A stretch of 64,000 nt of DNA. It comes from Anisus vortex. Lineage: Eukaryota; Mollusca; Gastropoda; Planorbidae. The DNA is taken from assembly GCA_949126835.1 (NCBI GenBank), contig OX421496.1:18733844-18797843 (forward strand). Reading direction: 5' to 3'. How positions within the stretch are numbered: position 1 is the first letter of the stretch; each line of letters opens with the position of its first letter. Below the pieces are notes generated by a model. The model was not told the origin of the DNA and did no database searches. It saw only the letters and a program-made list of their open reading frames with translations. The position numbers and the translations under genes are program-made. Of the stretch, positions 23,087 to 35,988 are shown piece by piece.

Positions 23087-26000
23087 CTATTCTCACAAAC
23101 AAAAAGTACTAATTCTTTATTTACACAAATAAATTCACTAGAACTCCTAGTTACTAAACATTGGGATCATTGATTAATTCTGAGGTGTAAAGTAAGTCTC
23201 TGTAGAGATGTATTGAAATTGGCTTCCCTCTCTCAACCTGGCAAGTCAAGTGCAGGATATACTTCACCATTATACAAAGGTTTTACTGATTAGTATTGTT
23301 GTTTTTTAAATCTTGTGACCAGTGAAACATTTGTATTCATATAATATAGCAAGATATATTTGTATTGTGATGACTAAAGTAAGACATAATATGCATATAG
23401 CAATAAAAAAAACTAAACTATACTATCCTGCATCCAACACATTAGCTTGGTAGATATCTTGTTTGTGTGACATTTAACCTTTAACTTTCTCAAGTATAAG
23501 ACTTATTTTATTACATTAACACATTGAAAGTGTATCCTGACCTAAACTTTTAATTCTTACATAATGACTTTCAGCACAGCCATAGATAATAGGCATTTTT
23601 CAAAGTATTTGTTTATTTTTAGATTGCTTTTTTTTAAAAAAACACAATTGGGGAAAAAATTTATATTTTATATAGATCTACAATAAGTGTCAATATGTCA
23701 ATCAGAAAGCAGTAGTTATGCAATTGACAGAGATTTCTAATTACTCCAAATCATCATTTCACCATAATAAAAAAATTTTCTTTGCTTAGGCATTCAATTT
23801 AAACTAATTCTTAACAGATGACTTAAGCAGGGGCATAGCGACGAGGGGAGTTAGGCCCCCATGAAATTCTGAAAGAGGTTTTATTTTTTAAAATTATATT
23901 ATGTACTAAATTACCGGTAGCAAAACATTTGATGTTTGTCATCTTAGAGGAAAACGATTTCCTGAACAATTTTTAAAAAAAGTATTATAAATTGAAAGGA
24001 ACATATAATTATAATTCTAGCTTCTGTTTAAACTCTTGTGAACTTAGAGAAAAAAAACTATTATTTTAATAATTTTATTTTGTCAACAAACAAATATTAC
24101 ATTGAAATGTCAATACTTTGATCTTGTAAGAGATTCAAGTTGCTAATTCTACAATTATTTCAAGTAGGTTCTATGAACAATTTTTTGTGTAACTCCAAAA
24201 TATGTACAGAAAATCTCATGTTAATTCAAAAGGTTCATGTATTGAATTACTTGAATGTGAAAGCACCCTTCAAGATATTGGTTTAGATTTGATTATAATT
24301 AAAATAGGGAAACATTTTTTTGTTCAATAACATTTCTAGTGTTATAATACATAAGCATATCCACAGGGGAGGGGGGAATCCTTCTCAAACCCCCTAAAGC
24401 AAAGGTTAGTATAAAAAGAAAAGAAAAAGTTTTTTTTGGGGAGAACTTAAAGTAAGACAGTTATATGGAGTTAGTGAAACATTTGTTTATTTTGTTAGCA
24501 TTCACATTATTTTATCTTTTAAAAAAATTGATTAAACTGTGCACCATTTCAGAATTAGCTGCTTATTGCCCTACCTCTCTCTGTGCACCATTTCAGAATT
24601 AGCTGCTTATTGCCCTACCTCTCTCTGTGCACCATTTCAGAATTAGCTGCTTATTGCCCTACCTCTCTCTGTGCACTATTCCCCCTTCATCTTGCATCAT
24701 TCCCCCCATCCCCTCTCCACCTCTGCCTAACTTACATAATTTGCCCCCCCCCCCCATCCACCTTAAAAACCCTGGCTAAGCCACATGTTTCAGAATGCAG
24801 GAAACATCTCAAAGTCCTTGTGGTAGAAGAGATTATCTGGAAAGAAGTTGTGTGTTTGTCTTTGTAAAGTTATAAGTCCTCCATCAAGTAGACAATTATG
24901 CAATGTGTCCTGTCACCAATAATACCAATAGATGTACTTGTTAGAAAAATGTGATCCATAATCTAATCACACAGTTACTTCAGTTAGTTGTTTTATTTTT
25001 TATTTTTTTTGTTTGTTTGTATTTTAGCTTTTTATTTTTCAATTTATTTCATGTTGAGTCAATAGAAAATTGTACTCAGTTCGGTGATATATTTTTTCTA
25101 TTTCCTTTTATCCTTTTTTTTTTACTTCTTTATTCTTAGTTTTGCTTTATGTTTCTTTAAATTGAAATTAGTTTTTTATTTATTTATTTTTATTTATAAT
25201 ATTTTTGTTTGTTTGTCTGGATTTGTTTTTAGTTTTTTTTTCCTTACTCACAATTAAAAGTGATATTAATCCTTCAAAGAAACAAGAACTTCAAGTAACT
25301 CTTAGTTTTTGTTTATTTATTGAAGTCTTAAAATACACACTTTCATTCAACACACTAAAAGGATTTTGTTTATTGATTTTTATTCATTATGAAATTGTTT
25401 GTTGTTTTGTTTTCTTCTGTTTGTATTGACCCTTTTCATGTGATATTATAGTGAATGATGGTTTTTATTTTTCAGCTGTCAGTTACTCTCAGTTAGTCTA
25501 TGTTGAAACAATATAATTTTAAGCAAAAGAAGAATTAACGAGCAGGGCTTAACTAATGCCAAAAAGAAGTCGGTTGTTTAAGGAATAGTTTGTCAAATAA
25601 AATTGCCTTTTACAAACCCATTCAATTTAATGTTGGTTAAAAGTTTTAAAGCTAAGGGTGATGGGCTAAGGAGTTGTGCTAGAAAGAAAAAAACTAACCC
25701 ATAAAACAAAGTTTTTATTATACTCCCTTTCTTTGTAAACTAAGTTTATATTTAATTTATATTTTGATAGATTAAAATAAATATAAGTGATATACCTTAT
25801 GAATTTCCACACTAAAATTTTGCGCACCTTTTTTTTTCTAGCTTTGGCCCGCAAAAAACATAAAAAGTTAACTCGCTTTGTTTCGGCTACATTGTGTCGT
25901 TTTCATTCTAATTATTTCGTAAAAACAAACATATCCGAAAAGTTTATTTACTTCCGTCTCTTCCGGTAGAGGCAGCCATGTTTTACGTAAAATATTTTAT

Positions 26001-26900
26001 TCGATTCGCAAATTGATCGAAGGTATTCGTAACTATTCCAAAGGCTATGATGCTGAAAATTTGATAGAATGTATTGTTAGTCGGAACAAGTCTGCTGCCC
26101 AAGTTTCAGCTCGATTGGACGACGGGAAGTGATCGAAAAATCTATGCAAAGCTTTGCAAGCAACATGACAGACAAGCAGAGAGTACGAGTTAATAGAAAG
26201 GGGGTAAAAAAAACTAAAACTTTTGGTAAGGTGACAATAATTTATAATGAGCACCCAAGATTTTTATATTACGTAAATTGTTTCAGCGCTACGAATATCA
26301 TTGAAACAATATTTTATGAAGAGAGAGAAGGGTCTATGTTGTTTATAATTTGAACTTCAACAAGGCAGTCGTAACCTATGTGCTAAATATCTTTGAGTGA
26401 ATCCTATATTTTAGCTCAGTAGTACGTATTGACTGGCGTTCTGTGATTGCACTCACTTTAGAAAATTCACCCCGGGAAAGTTATCAAGCAAGTTATATAG
26501 ACCTAGCACATAAGCATTCGTGACTGAAGTGCTGTTTGAGCATCTCAAAGATATGGGATAGGATGTTGGAAATATGCGAGGACAACTGTGCTGTGCAGCC
26601 ATGGCAGAAACTTGAAGGCATGAGAAATGAAGTAGGCCTACAGAAGAGGATTCTCCAGATAAAATTTACGTGCCTTTCTATTTAGCCTACCATACAGTTA
26701 CAATATCTTGGAAATCTAGCTTTTTGTACTTATGACTGACTGGCGGCCGTGAAGCTTTCTTTTGTGCAGCGAATATTCCATCTTTTCGAAACATCTACTC
26801 GTAAATAAGGACACTAGAAAATAACATCACTGATCCCAGTGATCCGACAGTAAACCATTCAGTTAAACAAGATGGGGACTTCAGCATTGAAGTGTTGAAA
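23087..26900. other. Gene-free AT-rich stretch
   Basis: No exon recognised. CAGGGGCATAGCGACGAGGGG-like sequence near 23829 and CCCTGGCTAAGCCAC near 24770 look like ends of degraded hAT-type elements but could not be paired confidently. Long T tracts occur at 24990-25430. Confidence 0.5.
24540..24672. repeat. 44-bp tandem repeat, 3 copies
   Basis: GTGCACCATTTCAGAATTAG followed by CTGCTTATTGCCCTACCTCT is repeated three times without visible change. Confidence 0.9.
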
Positions 26901-27089
26901 CCGCTAGTATGCAACTTTAGCTAACAGATGTATTTGATGCTCTGATTAAGAAGATGCAACCAAGAAAGGGTTGGTGATAAGATTTGAAGAACAAACATCA
27001 ATTAAGTTCCCATTCATAACATTGTCTCTTACCAATAGAAAATCGAAAAAAGAAGGCTGTTGGATTATGGAAAGAGAGATCATGCCGTA

Positions 27090-28243
27090 CTCACTTTACT
27101 TACTTATGCCTTTCGCCCCACCTGGGACATAGGCCGCCAACAAGAGTCCTCTAGACACTGTATGCCGGTTTTCTGAGGGTGTGGCCAATCCATTTCCATC
27201 TCTTTGGGGAAATTTCCTCTTCCACAGGCCTCTGTTTAGTTCGTTGCCAGAGTTCTTCATTACTGTTAGTTTCTGGCCAAAGGATTCCTCTGAGGCAGGT
27301 GTTAACGAATGCCTGTATTTTCCTGACATTGGTGGCGGTTATTCTCCAAGTTTCCGATCTATACATCATAATGGGCTTAACAATGGTGTTAAATATTCTT
27401 AACTTTGTGTTCAGGAATATAATTCTGGAGCTCCAAACCTTTTGCAGTTTGTTAAAGGCTTCTTTTGCTTGGCCCGTTCTGGCTTTTAATAATCTGCTTC
27501 GGTCCCTCCTAGTTTGTCTACTTAATATGCTGCCTAAGTACTTGAAACTTTCTACTTCTAGGATTTCTCCTGCTAGCACTTTTGGTGAATTGCTTGTTCC
27601 ATTGACCTTTACAGCCTTTAGAACTTAACTTTTCCCTCTATGGATATTAAGGCCAATGCGTGCAGAGTAATTTGCTATATCTGTTGTTTTCTCCTGCATT
27701 TGCTGTTGGGTGTGTGAGAGTAGGGCCAAGTCATCTGCAAAGTCAAGATCCTCGTCCAGCTGTTTCCAGAGTGTCCATTGTGTTCCATTCCGTTTTGTTT
27801 CTGTGGCCATCTTCATTATCCAATCAATGGCTAATAGGAACAAGAATGGTGAAAGCAGGCAACCTTGTCTTACTCCTGTCTGCACAGTGAAGGCTTCTGT
27901 AGTTTGCTGGCCATGTAGTACTCTACACGTTAAGCCTTCATAGGATGACCATATATGAATAATGTTAACTACCTTCTGCGGACTCCATGGTGTCTTAGCA
28001 GTTTCCATAGGTTCGATCTGTCCAGACTATCGAATGTTTTCTCGTAGTCAATAAAGTTTATGTAGAGAGGGGAGTTCCATTCTAATGATTGTTCTAGGAT
28101 AATGCGTAGAGTAGCAATTTGATCTGTGCAAGATCTATTTTTCCTAAAGCCTGCCTGTTGATCACGGAGTTTGGGGTCTACAACTTCTTTCATCCTGTTT
28201 AGAAGTACCGGTACTCTGTTGAAGACTTTGCCAGGGATCAGTG
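27090..28243 (-). mobile_element. RTE-like LINE remnant (reverse transcriptase, frameshifted)
   Basis: Three minus frames (27969-28243, 27625-28008 and 27151-27579) read consecutively as [63 protein letters not shown] (catalytic FADD), [11 protein letters not shown], and the C-terminal [11 protein letters not shown]. At least two frameshifts separate them. The 3' end shows a TAAGTAAGTAAAG tail. The 5' side stops abruptly at a hAT-like end (28244). Clade by motif style only. Confidence 0.9.
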
Positions 28244-31200
28244 ACGTACCGAGGGCTGGTGTCACCCGGTGCGGTAAATTTTGGGTGTCACCTCCCCCCT
28301 CCCGCCCACGACATTCACCATAGTTTTCGTCTCCTTAAAACAAGCCTACAGTTCAAATTTGACAAAAACAATAATAATATTAATTTTATGAGAAAGTAAA
28401 AGCAATAAACAACTGAAACAACCGTACGGTTAGTTGTTTTCACATTAAAAGTACTTTATTTAAATTGTTTCTTCCCTGCTCTTCAAAACTGCAAACTTGT
28501 CATCAAAATCTATATCATTCACAGTATCCCTTTCAATCGATAACATAGCCCGATCAGAAAGTCTAGTTTGTCCCATGGTGGAGCGTAAATAGCTTTTTAT
28601 AAGCTTTAGTTTTGAAAAGCTTCGTTCGTATGAAGCAACAGACACACATACCGTTAGAAATAATTAAAGGCCTAGCTGTAGTGTTTCAAGATTAGATAAC
28701 TTATATTCAACAATCAGATTTGTACATCAAACATTATTAGAGTAGCCTGCCATTGTATTACATACGGGTATTACTATTACTTTAGTGGTCAAGCATGATG
28801 GCAGTCAGCCATGTTATTAAACCAGACCATGTTTATTATTAATTCAGTGTTGTTCACTAATTTGTCCTGTTACTTATATAACTAATAACCTATGCACCTA
28901 CATAGCATAAGACCACCACATTAGAAACACTATACTAGCGAGATCCTATGAAGTCCCATTTAGAATTTCAAAATATCTAATACTGACCAGTCCATGGCTT
29001 TTTTGGGGTCAATATCAGCTGCTTTTAGGTGTCGTCCAAGCCGTGGTATTTTTTTTAAGAGCGCATCTTCGGATAGCTCATCGTAGAAAGAGATTTATTT
29101 GGAAACGGACACCAATAACTCTTCTTCTTCATATGCTGACAGAAGAATCTTGGGCTGAACTGAACAGCCTCAAACATATCTGCAACTTCCTTAACCGCTG
29201 TTGATCTTATTTGGAGTTCAGAATGAAAGCGATCAATACACTCTAGCATCTCCCTACTGCTTTCTTCTCGAATAGAAATTCCAGCATCTCTTAATTTTTT
29301 TCCTGCCATTCTCTTCTTGAATCTTAATCTTCTCTCTACCGAAATCCCATGTTGATCTGATTTTATAAGTGCTTGTTCAATAGCATGCTCAACTAATTGA
29401 CTCCGCTTTTCGTGCAACAAAAATCGGGTTAAGGCGTCTAACTTGGTCACCACTTTATCAATAGTTAAGTCTTTAGTCTGCAGGTACTGCTGTGTAAGAT
29501 TAACTTATTCAAGTATATCAGCCCAAAGGTTAAGGTAGCATCTGTGAAATCACAGACAGCATGTAAAAGTTCTTGTGCTGTACCTCTTGTGTCCAAATTT
29601 TTAACGAGGATCACATAAAGCTTCAATCGCCGGAATACATTCATCAAACTTATCTTTCACTGGTTTAACAGCAGTATGATGAGCGCTCCAACGTGTTGTA
29701 GATAACATTTTCAACGACACCCCAGTGTGTTCAATTAAAACATACCATCGATGAATTCTTCTTCTTCTTCGTTCTCAAATGTTATGATTGGGAGGATTCA
29801 GACAACAAGTCCGATAGTTGTAATGAACTGCGCCGTGGCGGTCAGTTGCTCTAGTCCACCGAACAGTTTGTCATTGAAGGTAGCCCCCAGGGGCCAAAAG
29901 GCTGACCGGGTAGAAAGATACAGAGGGCAGGTCTGAAGGACATGCTCCGCATTTTCGGGAGCTGTTTCGCAGGGGCACATTTCGCTTGCTCCGATCCGTA
30001 GTTTGCGGAACATATGTTGCTTTAGCCTGTTGTGACCAGTCCTTAGTCTGAAGATGATGTGTTGAAATTGGTGGGAGAGTTTGTAGTAAGCATCAATCTT
30101 TGGGTTGTTTTGTTGCAGCTCAGACCATCTTTCGGTTTCATTCCTTTTGAGTATTGCCTTAATTTTTTCGGGGTGTAGAGATGGGTCTGTCTGATTTTTT
30201 CTGCTTCCGGCTTTAGCTAAGGTGTCGGCAGTGTCATTTCCTTCATTTTGTATATGCCCAGGGATCCATTGGAGAACCAGTTCTTTTGTTATTTTGCTCA
30301 GTTTTAAAAGTTCTGTACTGAGTGACTGGTTGATCGGGGCATTTGGGTTTTTTAGAGACTGGAGTACTGTTTTGGCGTCAGTGAAGATGACAATCTGGCT
30401 GTTGGGGGATTGAGTGTGGCTTGTTAGTATATTTGCAGCAAGCTCAATTGCTTTTCTCTCTGCTCTAGTGCTATCTGAGAAGCTACCTATGACAGTGGCT
30501 TTTTCGATGAATGGAAGCAGCAAAGAAGGAAAACATTCACTCAAGGATACCAAAAATGTTATACATGAAGCATTTTCGGCAAAAGAGTGTTGATCACACA
30601 AGTTGAGAGCATGGCCCACAAATCCTTTTCAAAATGGCTTGAACACCTCCATGGATTCCAGACATAGTGGCAGAATTGTCATAACCAAATCATTATATCA
30701 AATCCGTCACTTTTTAGATTTTTAAGAATGTCAGAACTGAAGTCGTCAGCTTTTTCCCCCTTAGAGGAAAAAATCCAAGAAACACTTAGTTCACTTCTTT
30801 TCCCACTGTGGAATTTCACATAGGGCCTATCTGATCATTTCAGACATTTGGTCAATGTGTCATATATCAGGTGTGCCGTCAAACATAATTCCGCAAATAC
30901 TTTGTGGCCTTTATATCCAAAACAAGATTTTTCTTTGCATGGTTGGCCAGTAGGCTACATTTACAAATTCATTTTGAATTTTTGGTGAAAGATAAGATAC
31001 AGATGCTTTCCCTGTACTTATCTTTAGTATCATTAGGTGCTCTCTCAGCAATTTTTGAACAGCATCTCAACCATCTCAAGAAAGTTTCCTTTATTCAACG
31101 AGGATTCATCATCGTTGTGGCCACGAAATGCCAGATTTTGCTTCGCAAGAAACAATGTAATATCTAGCAACCTGTGTAGGATATCCCTCCGCTTTTTCTT

Positions 31201-31511
31201 CTCCCTATCTAAGTCCTGCTGCCAATGGTTTCCATATTTCAAGGCAGTTTCCACCACTTATCAAACCCAGTAACAAATTTGTAAAATTATCTTTTTTTTT
31301 TTTTAATATTGCTAAGCCCCCCCCCCCTGGAATTAAACAAAAATATCTTCAACAGATTTTATGTACTAAATTCGCAAAAAAAAAATTGGTAAATGTTTGT
31401 CACGCGAAAGTTCAGCCCCCCCCCCCCACCTGGTATTTGGTAAATATTTGTTACGCGAAAGTTCAGCCCTCCCTGGAAAAAAATTCTGGCTTCGCCCCTG
31501 ATTATATATAT
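28244..31511 (-). mobile_element. hAT transposase relic (ZMYM1-like family), interrupted
   Basis: Minus-strand pieces in order: N-terminal LFLAKQNLAFRGHNDDESSL (31045-31257), the first acidic block GIMFDGTPD (near 30870), GYDNSATMSGIHGGVQAILK (30630-30690), HALNLCDQHSFAENASC (near 30590), STTRWSAHHTAVKPV (near 29690), NLDTRGTAQELLHAVCDF (near 29560), and the C-terminal dimerisation block YERSFSKLKLIKSYLRS (28570-28640). Multiple frameshifts and stops make it inactive. CAGTGACGTACCGAGGG at 28244 and TTCTGGCTTCGCCCCTG ending at 31498 are candidate ends but do not form matching inverted repeats, so limits are approximate. Confidence 0.85.
29757..30503 (-). mobile_element. RNase H-bearing LINE 3' fragment inserted in the hAT relic
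   Basis: The minus frame from about 30503 to 29798 encodes the end of a LINE ORF2: SFSDSTRAERKAIELAA, IVIFTDAKTVLQSL (catalytic Asp), QWIPGHIQNEGNDTADTLAK (His and final Asp region of RNase H), then MCPCETAPENAEHVLQTCP, a Cys/His knuckle. The 3' tail is (GAA)n. The insertion is flanked by identical 9-mers TCGATGAAT at 29748-29756 and 30504-30512. RNase H plus this knuckle suggests the I group of LINEs; clade not verified. Confidence 0.92.
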
Positions 31512-31991
31512 ATATTTATATATATGGGCATAGGCCTATGTTATTTATGTACGTGTGTGAGAGCCTGAAATAATTAATATTAAAATTGAAATGTAGGCTT
31601 CGTGAGCATAGGCCCAGGCCCCACGAGAGGGGGGTACAGCCGGTACACCGTACCGGGGCCCTTAAGAGTTTAGGGGGCCCATGAATATTAAAATTTAAAA
31701 TTAAATTGGCAATTACGCAAGGATTTTTTAATTGTTGCAATAAAGCTAAGAGGAGATGCCCCAAAACCACCTACGTGGTGCTGGGGGGCCTTTATTTTGG
31801 TATTCTTTGAATGTGTACTTGAACATTTTGTTAAAAATGCAAGGAAGCCTCTAGTTGTAATATAGGGCCTAATTATTTTCGATATCATTTAGAATCTCTT
31901 TTTTATTTTGTTGTAACCAGAGACACTTACAAATATAGACCTATGAGCCCTACAGGTTTACAGTTCTCCCTGTTAGCTTAGTAGCCTAGGC

Positions 31992-33250
31992 CAGGGGTCG
32001 ACCACCTAAAGCACGCGTGCCACAAAAAGGTGCTTCTTGTTGATTTTTTCAATAAGTGAATGAGGAGACACTAATTGTTGAAGCCGATGTTTCTGAATGG
32101 CGAGCGACACATTTCAGTGAGTTGAGCTTGCTTTTACATGGACGTGGCCAAACAGCACTTGACTGTTCAACCACTGGAATGGATTTGCATTGAAACTGGA
32201 CAAATCTTGCACGTTAATTCAATTTCAAAACACTTAACTACTTGTAATTCCCTAATTTATGCCATATATTAAAATAGATAGAGAGGAGTTTTATAAACAA
32301 AGACAAGACTTTCAAATTTATGGACTCTTGTTTTCATAACACATAAAGTCTGACTGGATTTATCCATATACAACCATATTAGATGTGGAACTTTGTTTTT
32401 AAGTGGAGGGATAATGACCATTTAAAATACAGCAAGTTGAATTTGAAAAAAAAAAGCTAGATTTGTATAAAGAAATTTTAATTAAAATGTAATATTAGTT
32501 TTTATTTGAAAAGAAGGGAGATAATCCGTTTTGTCTTTGTTTTTTTGTTCTAATATGTCCAATATGTTTCATATTTTTCTTTAATAAAAAATGAATGGTT
32601 CTTACAATTTATAATTTTCAAATGTATCAAAGTTAGTTGAAAAGTTTATAAATATAATATGACTAAAAAATGTATATTAAAATGTGTACATTTTTAACCA
32701 TTACATTATCTACCAAGTTTGTATGATTACTATGTCTATACACCGCTCAACGGCAGTCTGTGCCTGTAATAGTAGTAGTAGTGTCTGCTTAACCCGAAAT
32801 ATAATAAATGTATAGAATCTAGCAGGTGCCAGATCCATATCTCGAATCACGATAACTAAATGATATTTTTAGGCGATTATTAATAACTATCAAAATGTGA
32901 AAGTTTAGTAATACAATTCTGTATTTGGTGTAAATGCAAATAAATTAAAAAGGATGATAACAGGGAACTCGTTTTTTTTTTAAAGTTAAATATTAACCCT
33001 TCCCGTACCGACCTACTTCTATCTATGCTGCCTTCAGTTCCGCTATATACGCGCCCGGGACTGTAAGGGTTAAACGCTCTAAAGATTTTCTCTATGCATC
33101 TCGTTTTGGGCCTATCGCTTGCTACGGCGCTAAATAAATATTATTTTAAAAAAAAATTAAAAAAAATATAATAGAGCAGGTTGACTTTTGGGCTGAATGA
33201 TTTAAAAATCCTAGTTTTGCACACTATTAGCAAAATGTTGGCGACCCTTG
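31992..33250. mobile_element. Inner hAT-type element nested in 31615-33981
   Basis: Ends CAGGGGTCGACCACC and ATGTTGGCGACCCTTG are imperfect inverted repeats. Perfect 8-bp duplication GCCTAGGC at 31984-31991 and 33251-33258. Near 32105-32200 the frame HFSELSLLLHGRGQTAL recalls a hAT transposase segment, so it may be a deletion derivative. It carries a 73-bp TTAA element. Confidence 0.78.
32997..33069 (-). mobile_element. 73-bp TTAA-flanked miniature element, copy 1
   Basis: CCCTT...AAGGG ends flanked by TTAA (32993-32996 and 33070-33073). Its reverse complement matches 45175-45247 at about 69 of 73 positions. The TTAA target suggests mobilisation by a piggyBac-type transposase. Confidence 0.8.
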
Positions 33251-33531
33251 GCCTAGGCCTAAATACTCAATGTCGCTGCGTATCGGTACTAGTATGGCAG
33301 TCAAACTAGTTAGTCGATCCTTGAAAACTTTAATGATTTCCTGTGCGGTAGCCAAGAGGGGAGATTGAAGGTATCATCATTTTAGACAAATGTATTTAAA
33401 ATTTAAAACACATTTTTTTTGGTCATTTAACAAAATGTATTTTGTGAAGAGTTTGTAAAAAAAAACACACTATGTGTCAACTGTATTGCCACAGCAGATC
33501 TAACCTTACATTAGACTACACAACATACATT

Positions 33532-33607
33532 ACTGGTGAATATTTATAACTGACAAGAATAACACCAATAGTTAAATCACTAAACCTAGAAACACTAGAG
33601 GACATAA
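33532..33607 (+). mobile_element. Short internal fragment of the OTUD5-intron LINE family
   Basis: TAAATCACTAAACCTAGAAA followed by CACTAGAGGACA matches 17760-17793 of the LINE, with similar sequence just upstream. It lies inside the outer hAT-type element. Confidence 0.8.
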
Positions 33608-33989
33608 ATTATCAATCAACAGTGAGAGTCACTTTTCCCATTTACACATCTTTGTAATATTTTTTGCAAGATCAATAGGCCTTCTGAAGCGCAGGAACAA
33701 TTACAATAATTTAAACTAAGAACTATGTACTTAATTAAAGTATTTTCGTAACAGACCTGTAAGGCTTTGATTGAAATGATTAAACTCTAATGGTAACACT
33801 TATGACAGTTTCACAAAATGGACCACAGACCTTGTAAAAAGATTCAGATTTTTCAAACGCTTGTAATACGAATAAATCATCTAGATATGACTAGTGTAAA
33901 CCAGTTTTAGAAAAAAAAGTGTGTTAAAGGGGGCCCAGAAAAGATCTCGTACCGGCATTTTTTTTTCTCTCGAGGGCCCTGCATAGGCC

Positions 33990-35880
33990 TATATGATAAA
34001 TCATTCAATTATCGCTTTTGTGTATGTTTGTGTATGTGTAAATAAACTCGCACTCTCGCTACACTGTTATTTTTAAGTTGGCACTATTAGCCCAGCAAAT
34101 ATGCATATTTTGGTCCGTGTAAACCGGGCGGTACTATGCTAGCAGGCGCCAAAACTGGCGTGAAGCGAAAATATTGAGCTACTATTTCTTTATGGGCCAA
34201 AGTTTTCTCATGCTTAGCCCACATAGCGCATGTCTTAAAACAAAATATGGTTTTATGGCATCACAAATATTTTTTTCCCCACAATATCGGCCTAATCTTT
34301 ATTTATAATCCTATAGAGTCTACATATGGGGCATTTTAGAGTAGGCCTGTGGGTCTATATACTAGTAGGCCTACTATCTAGGTTACTAAAGGCCTACTTC
34401 TTATCGTATAATTTAGAGACCCTCATTCTATACAGAAAGATTATCAATTAAATAAACTTTATTAAAATTGATTTGTTCTTTCAAAATATGGCTTTAAAAA
34501 AGTGTCGAAAATACAGGCTACATTGTCATATTGTTTTAACAATGTAATATTTCAACATTTATATAGACCCTTAAAGGCTTTATAATAGTTCCATTATTGA
34601 CTCAATCTTTGACTAGTCATTCTAATTTCAGTCAATATATTATTAAGTTTCCCGCCATCGTTTCTAACATCTTCCACATTCTATTTTTTTTTCTCTTCCT
34701 TTTCGCTTCAAACCATTATAACTCGAACCTCAAAGCCAACTGCCTTTTGCCAAAGTGGCAAAATGTACACAGTGACGTCATGCATGTTTCACATTCTTTC
34801 GTCCTCCCTCGACGTTTGCATTGAAAATATAGCTGAATTGAATGAATTAGAGTGCACGCCAGCTTTTTTTATTTTCTTACGCCCCCTGCTCTCCCCTTTT
34901 CGTTGTTTTTTTATGTTGTGTTTTTTTTTCCTTCTGACGAACAAGCTGTTACGTTACACAATATTGTTAATATTTTCAAACCCACGCACGCACGAATTTC
35001 ATCACATAACTGTTTACATCTTCTTTGCAATGACCGACAAAGACCGTACTTACTACAGTAAACCTACGATTATCTGATTTATTCTAGATACGTATATTGT
35101 GTAACTAAGCCTGCTGACACAGTCGTAGCACTCACCCCCCCCCCCCCCCCCGCAACATCGACCATAACCTTTCCCCTCCCTTTTTCTTAGCTTTCCGAAC
35201 CGAGGATTTAAAAACATTATTTCTTTTGTTGTGAGAAATTATATTTAATTAATATAATTTTTACAATTGACCTATCAATAGTTTAAGGGGGGGGGGGGGG
35301 GGGGGGGGGGGGGACTTGTGCACCAGTTTAGATTCAACTTATTCAACCCCCTACTCCCTTATTCTTTTTGCCCCCCCCCCCTTTTAATTTGCAATACTGT
35401 CTAAGCCACTGCTATACTGTAAAACTATTCTAACTATTCGCCCCCCCCCCCCCATATCTAGGCCCTATACATTGCTCCCCCCCACCCTCACACACATTGA
35501 AATAAATCCATTTCTTTTCACGCCTTTGTCAAGGTGTAAGGACATCATTTTGAGTCTTAAATGTGTTGGCACAATAATAAAAAATGAAATGTAGTCCCTA
35601 TGACTGCTTGCCCAAAATAAGCTTAGACGACGCGGACCACATAACTCAAATGGTTTAGTTCTCTAAACATCAAAACATTAATAATCCCTTTTGTATGCTG
35701 GCGCCCCAGATAGGCCTATAGATTAGTTATTTCATTTCAAAATGCTTTCAATATTTTATAAAAATAATAATTCTATTTGTAGGCCCTATTTGTAAAGCTC
35801 TGCCAACAAACATAATGTAAGCTTAGAGCGCATTTAACATTAAGTAACAAACAAGCAAGAACACGGATATTGGCCTAATA
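33990..35880. other. Gene-free stretch with poly-G/poly-C runs
   Basis: No gene recognised. It holds 16 or more C near 35137-35153, 27 G at 35287-35313, and C runs near 35372 and 35442. Confidence 0.6.
35287..35313. repeat. Poly-G run of 27
   Basis: Uninterrupted G homopolymer in AT-rich DNA. Its length may be imprecise from sequencing. Confidence 0.85.
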
Positions 35881-35882
35881 GT

Positions 35883-35988
35883 CTAGGCCACTCTAGGCCA
35901 CTCTAGGCCACTCTAGGCCACTCTAGGCCACTCTAGTCCACTCTAGGCCACTCTAGGCCACTCTAGGCCACTCTAGGCCACTCTAGGC
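35883..35988. repeat. 10-bp tandem repeat CTCTAGGCCA, about 10 copies
   Basis: The decamer CTCTAGGCCA is repeated with one substitution (CTCTAGTCCA). The unit contains TAGGCC, the core of the motif scattered through the window. Confidence 0.95.

Larger units (their letters stand above)
31615..33981. mobile_element. Non-autonomous hAT-type element (outer layer of a nest)
   Basis: It starts CAGGCCCCACGAGAG and ends CTCTCGAGGGCCCTG as imperfect inverted repeats, with further matching GCCGGTAC and GGGGCCC blocks inside each end. Perfect 8-bp duplication CATAGGCC at 31607-31614 and 33982-33989. No intact transposase. It contains a second element (31992-33250) and a LINE fragment. Confidence 0.8.

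Noticed and set aside
23829..24783. A single hAT element spanning this interval
   Set aside because: The two end-like sequences differ and the flanks show no 8-bp duplication.
33352..33370. GGGGAGATTGAAGGTAT shared with 52064
   Set aside because: A single short match with no extended similarity; compatible with chance.
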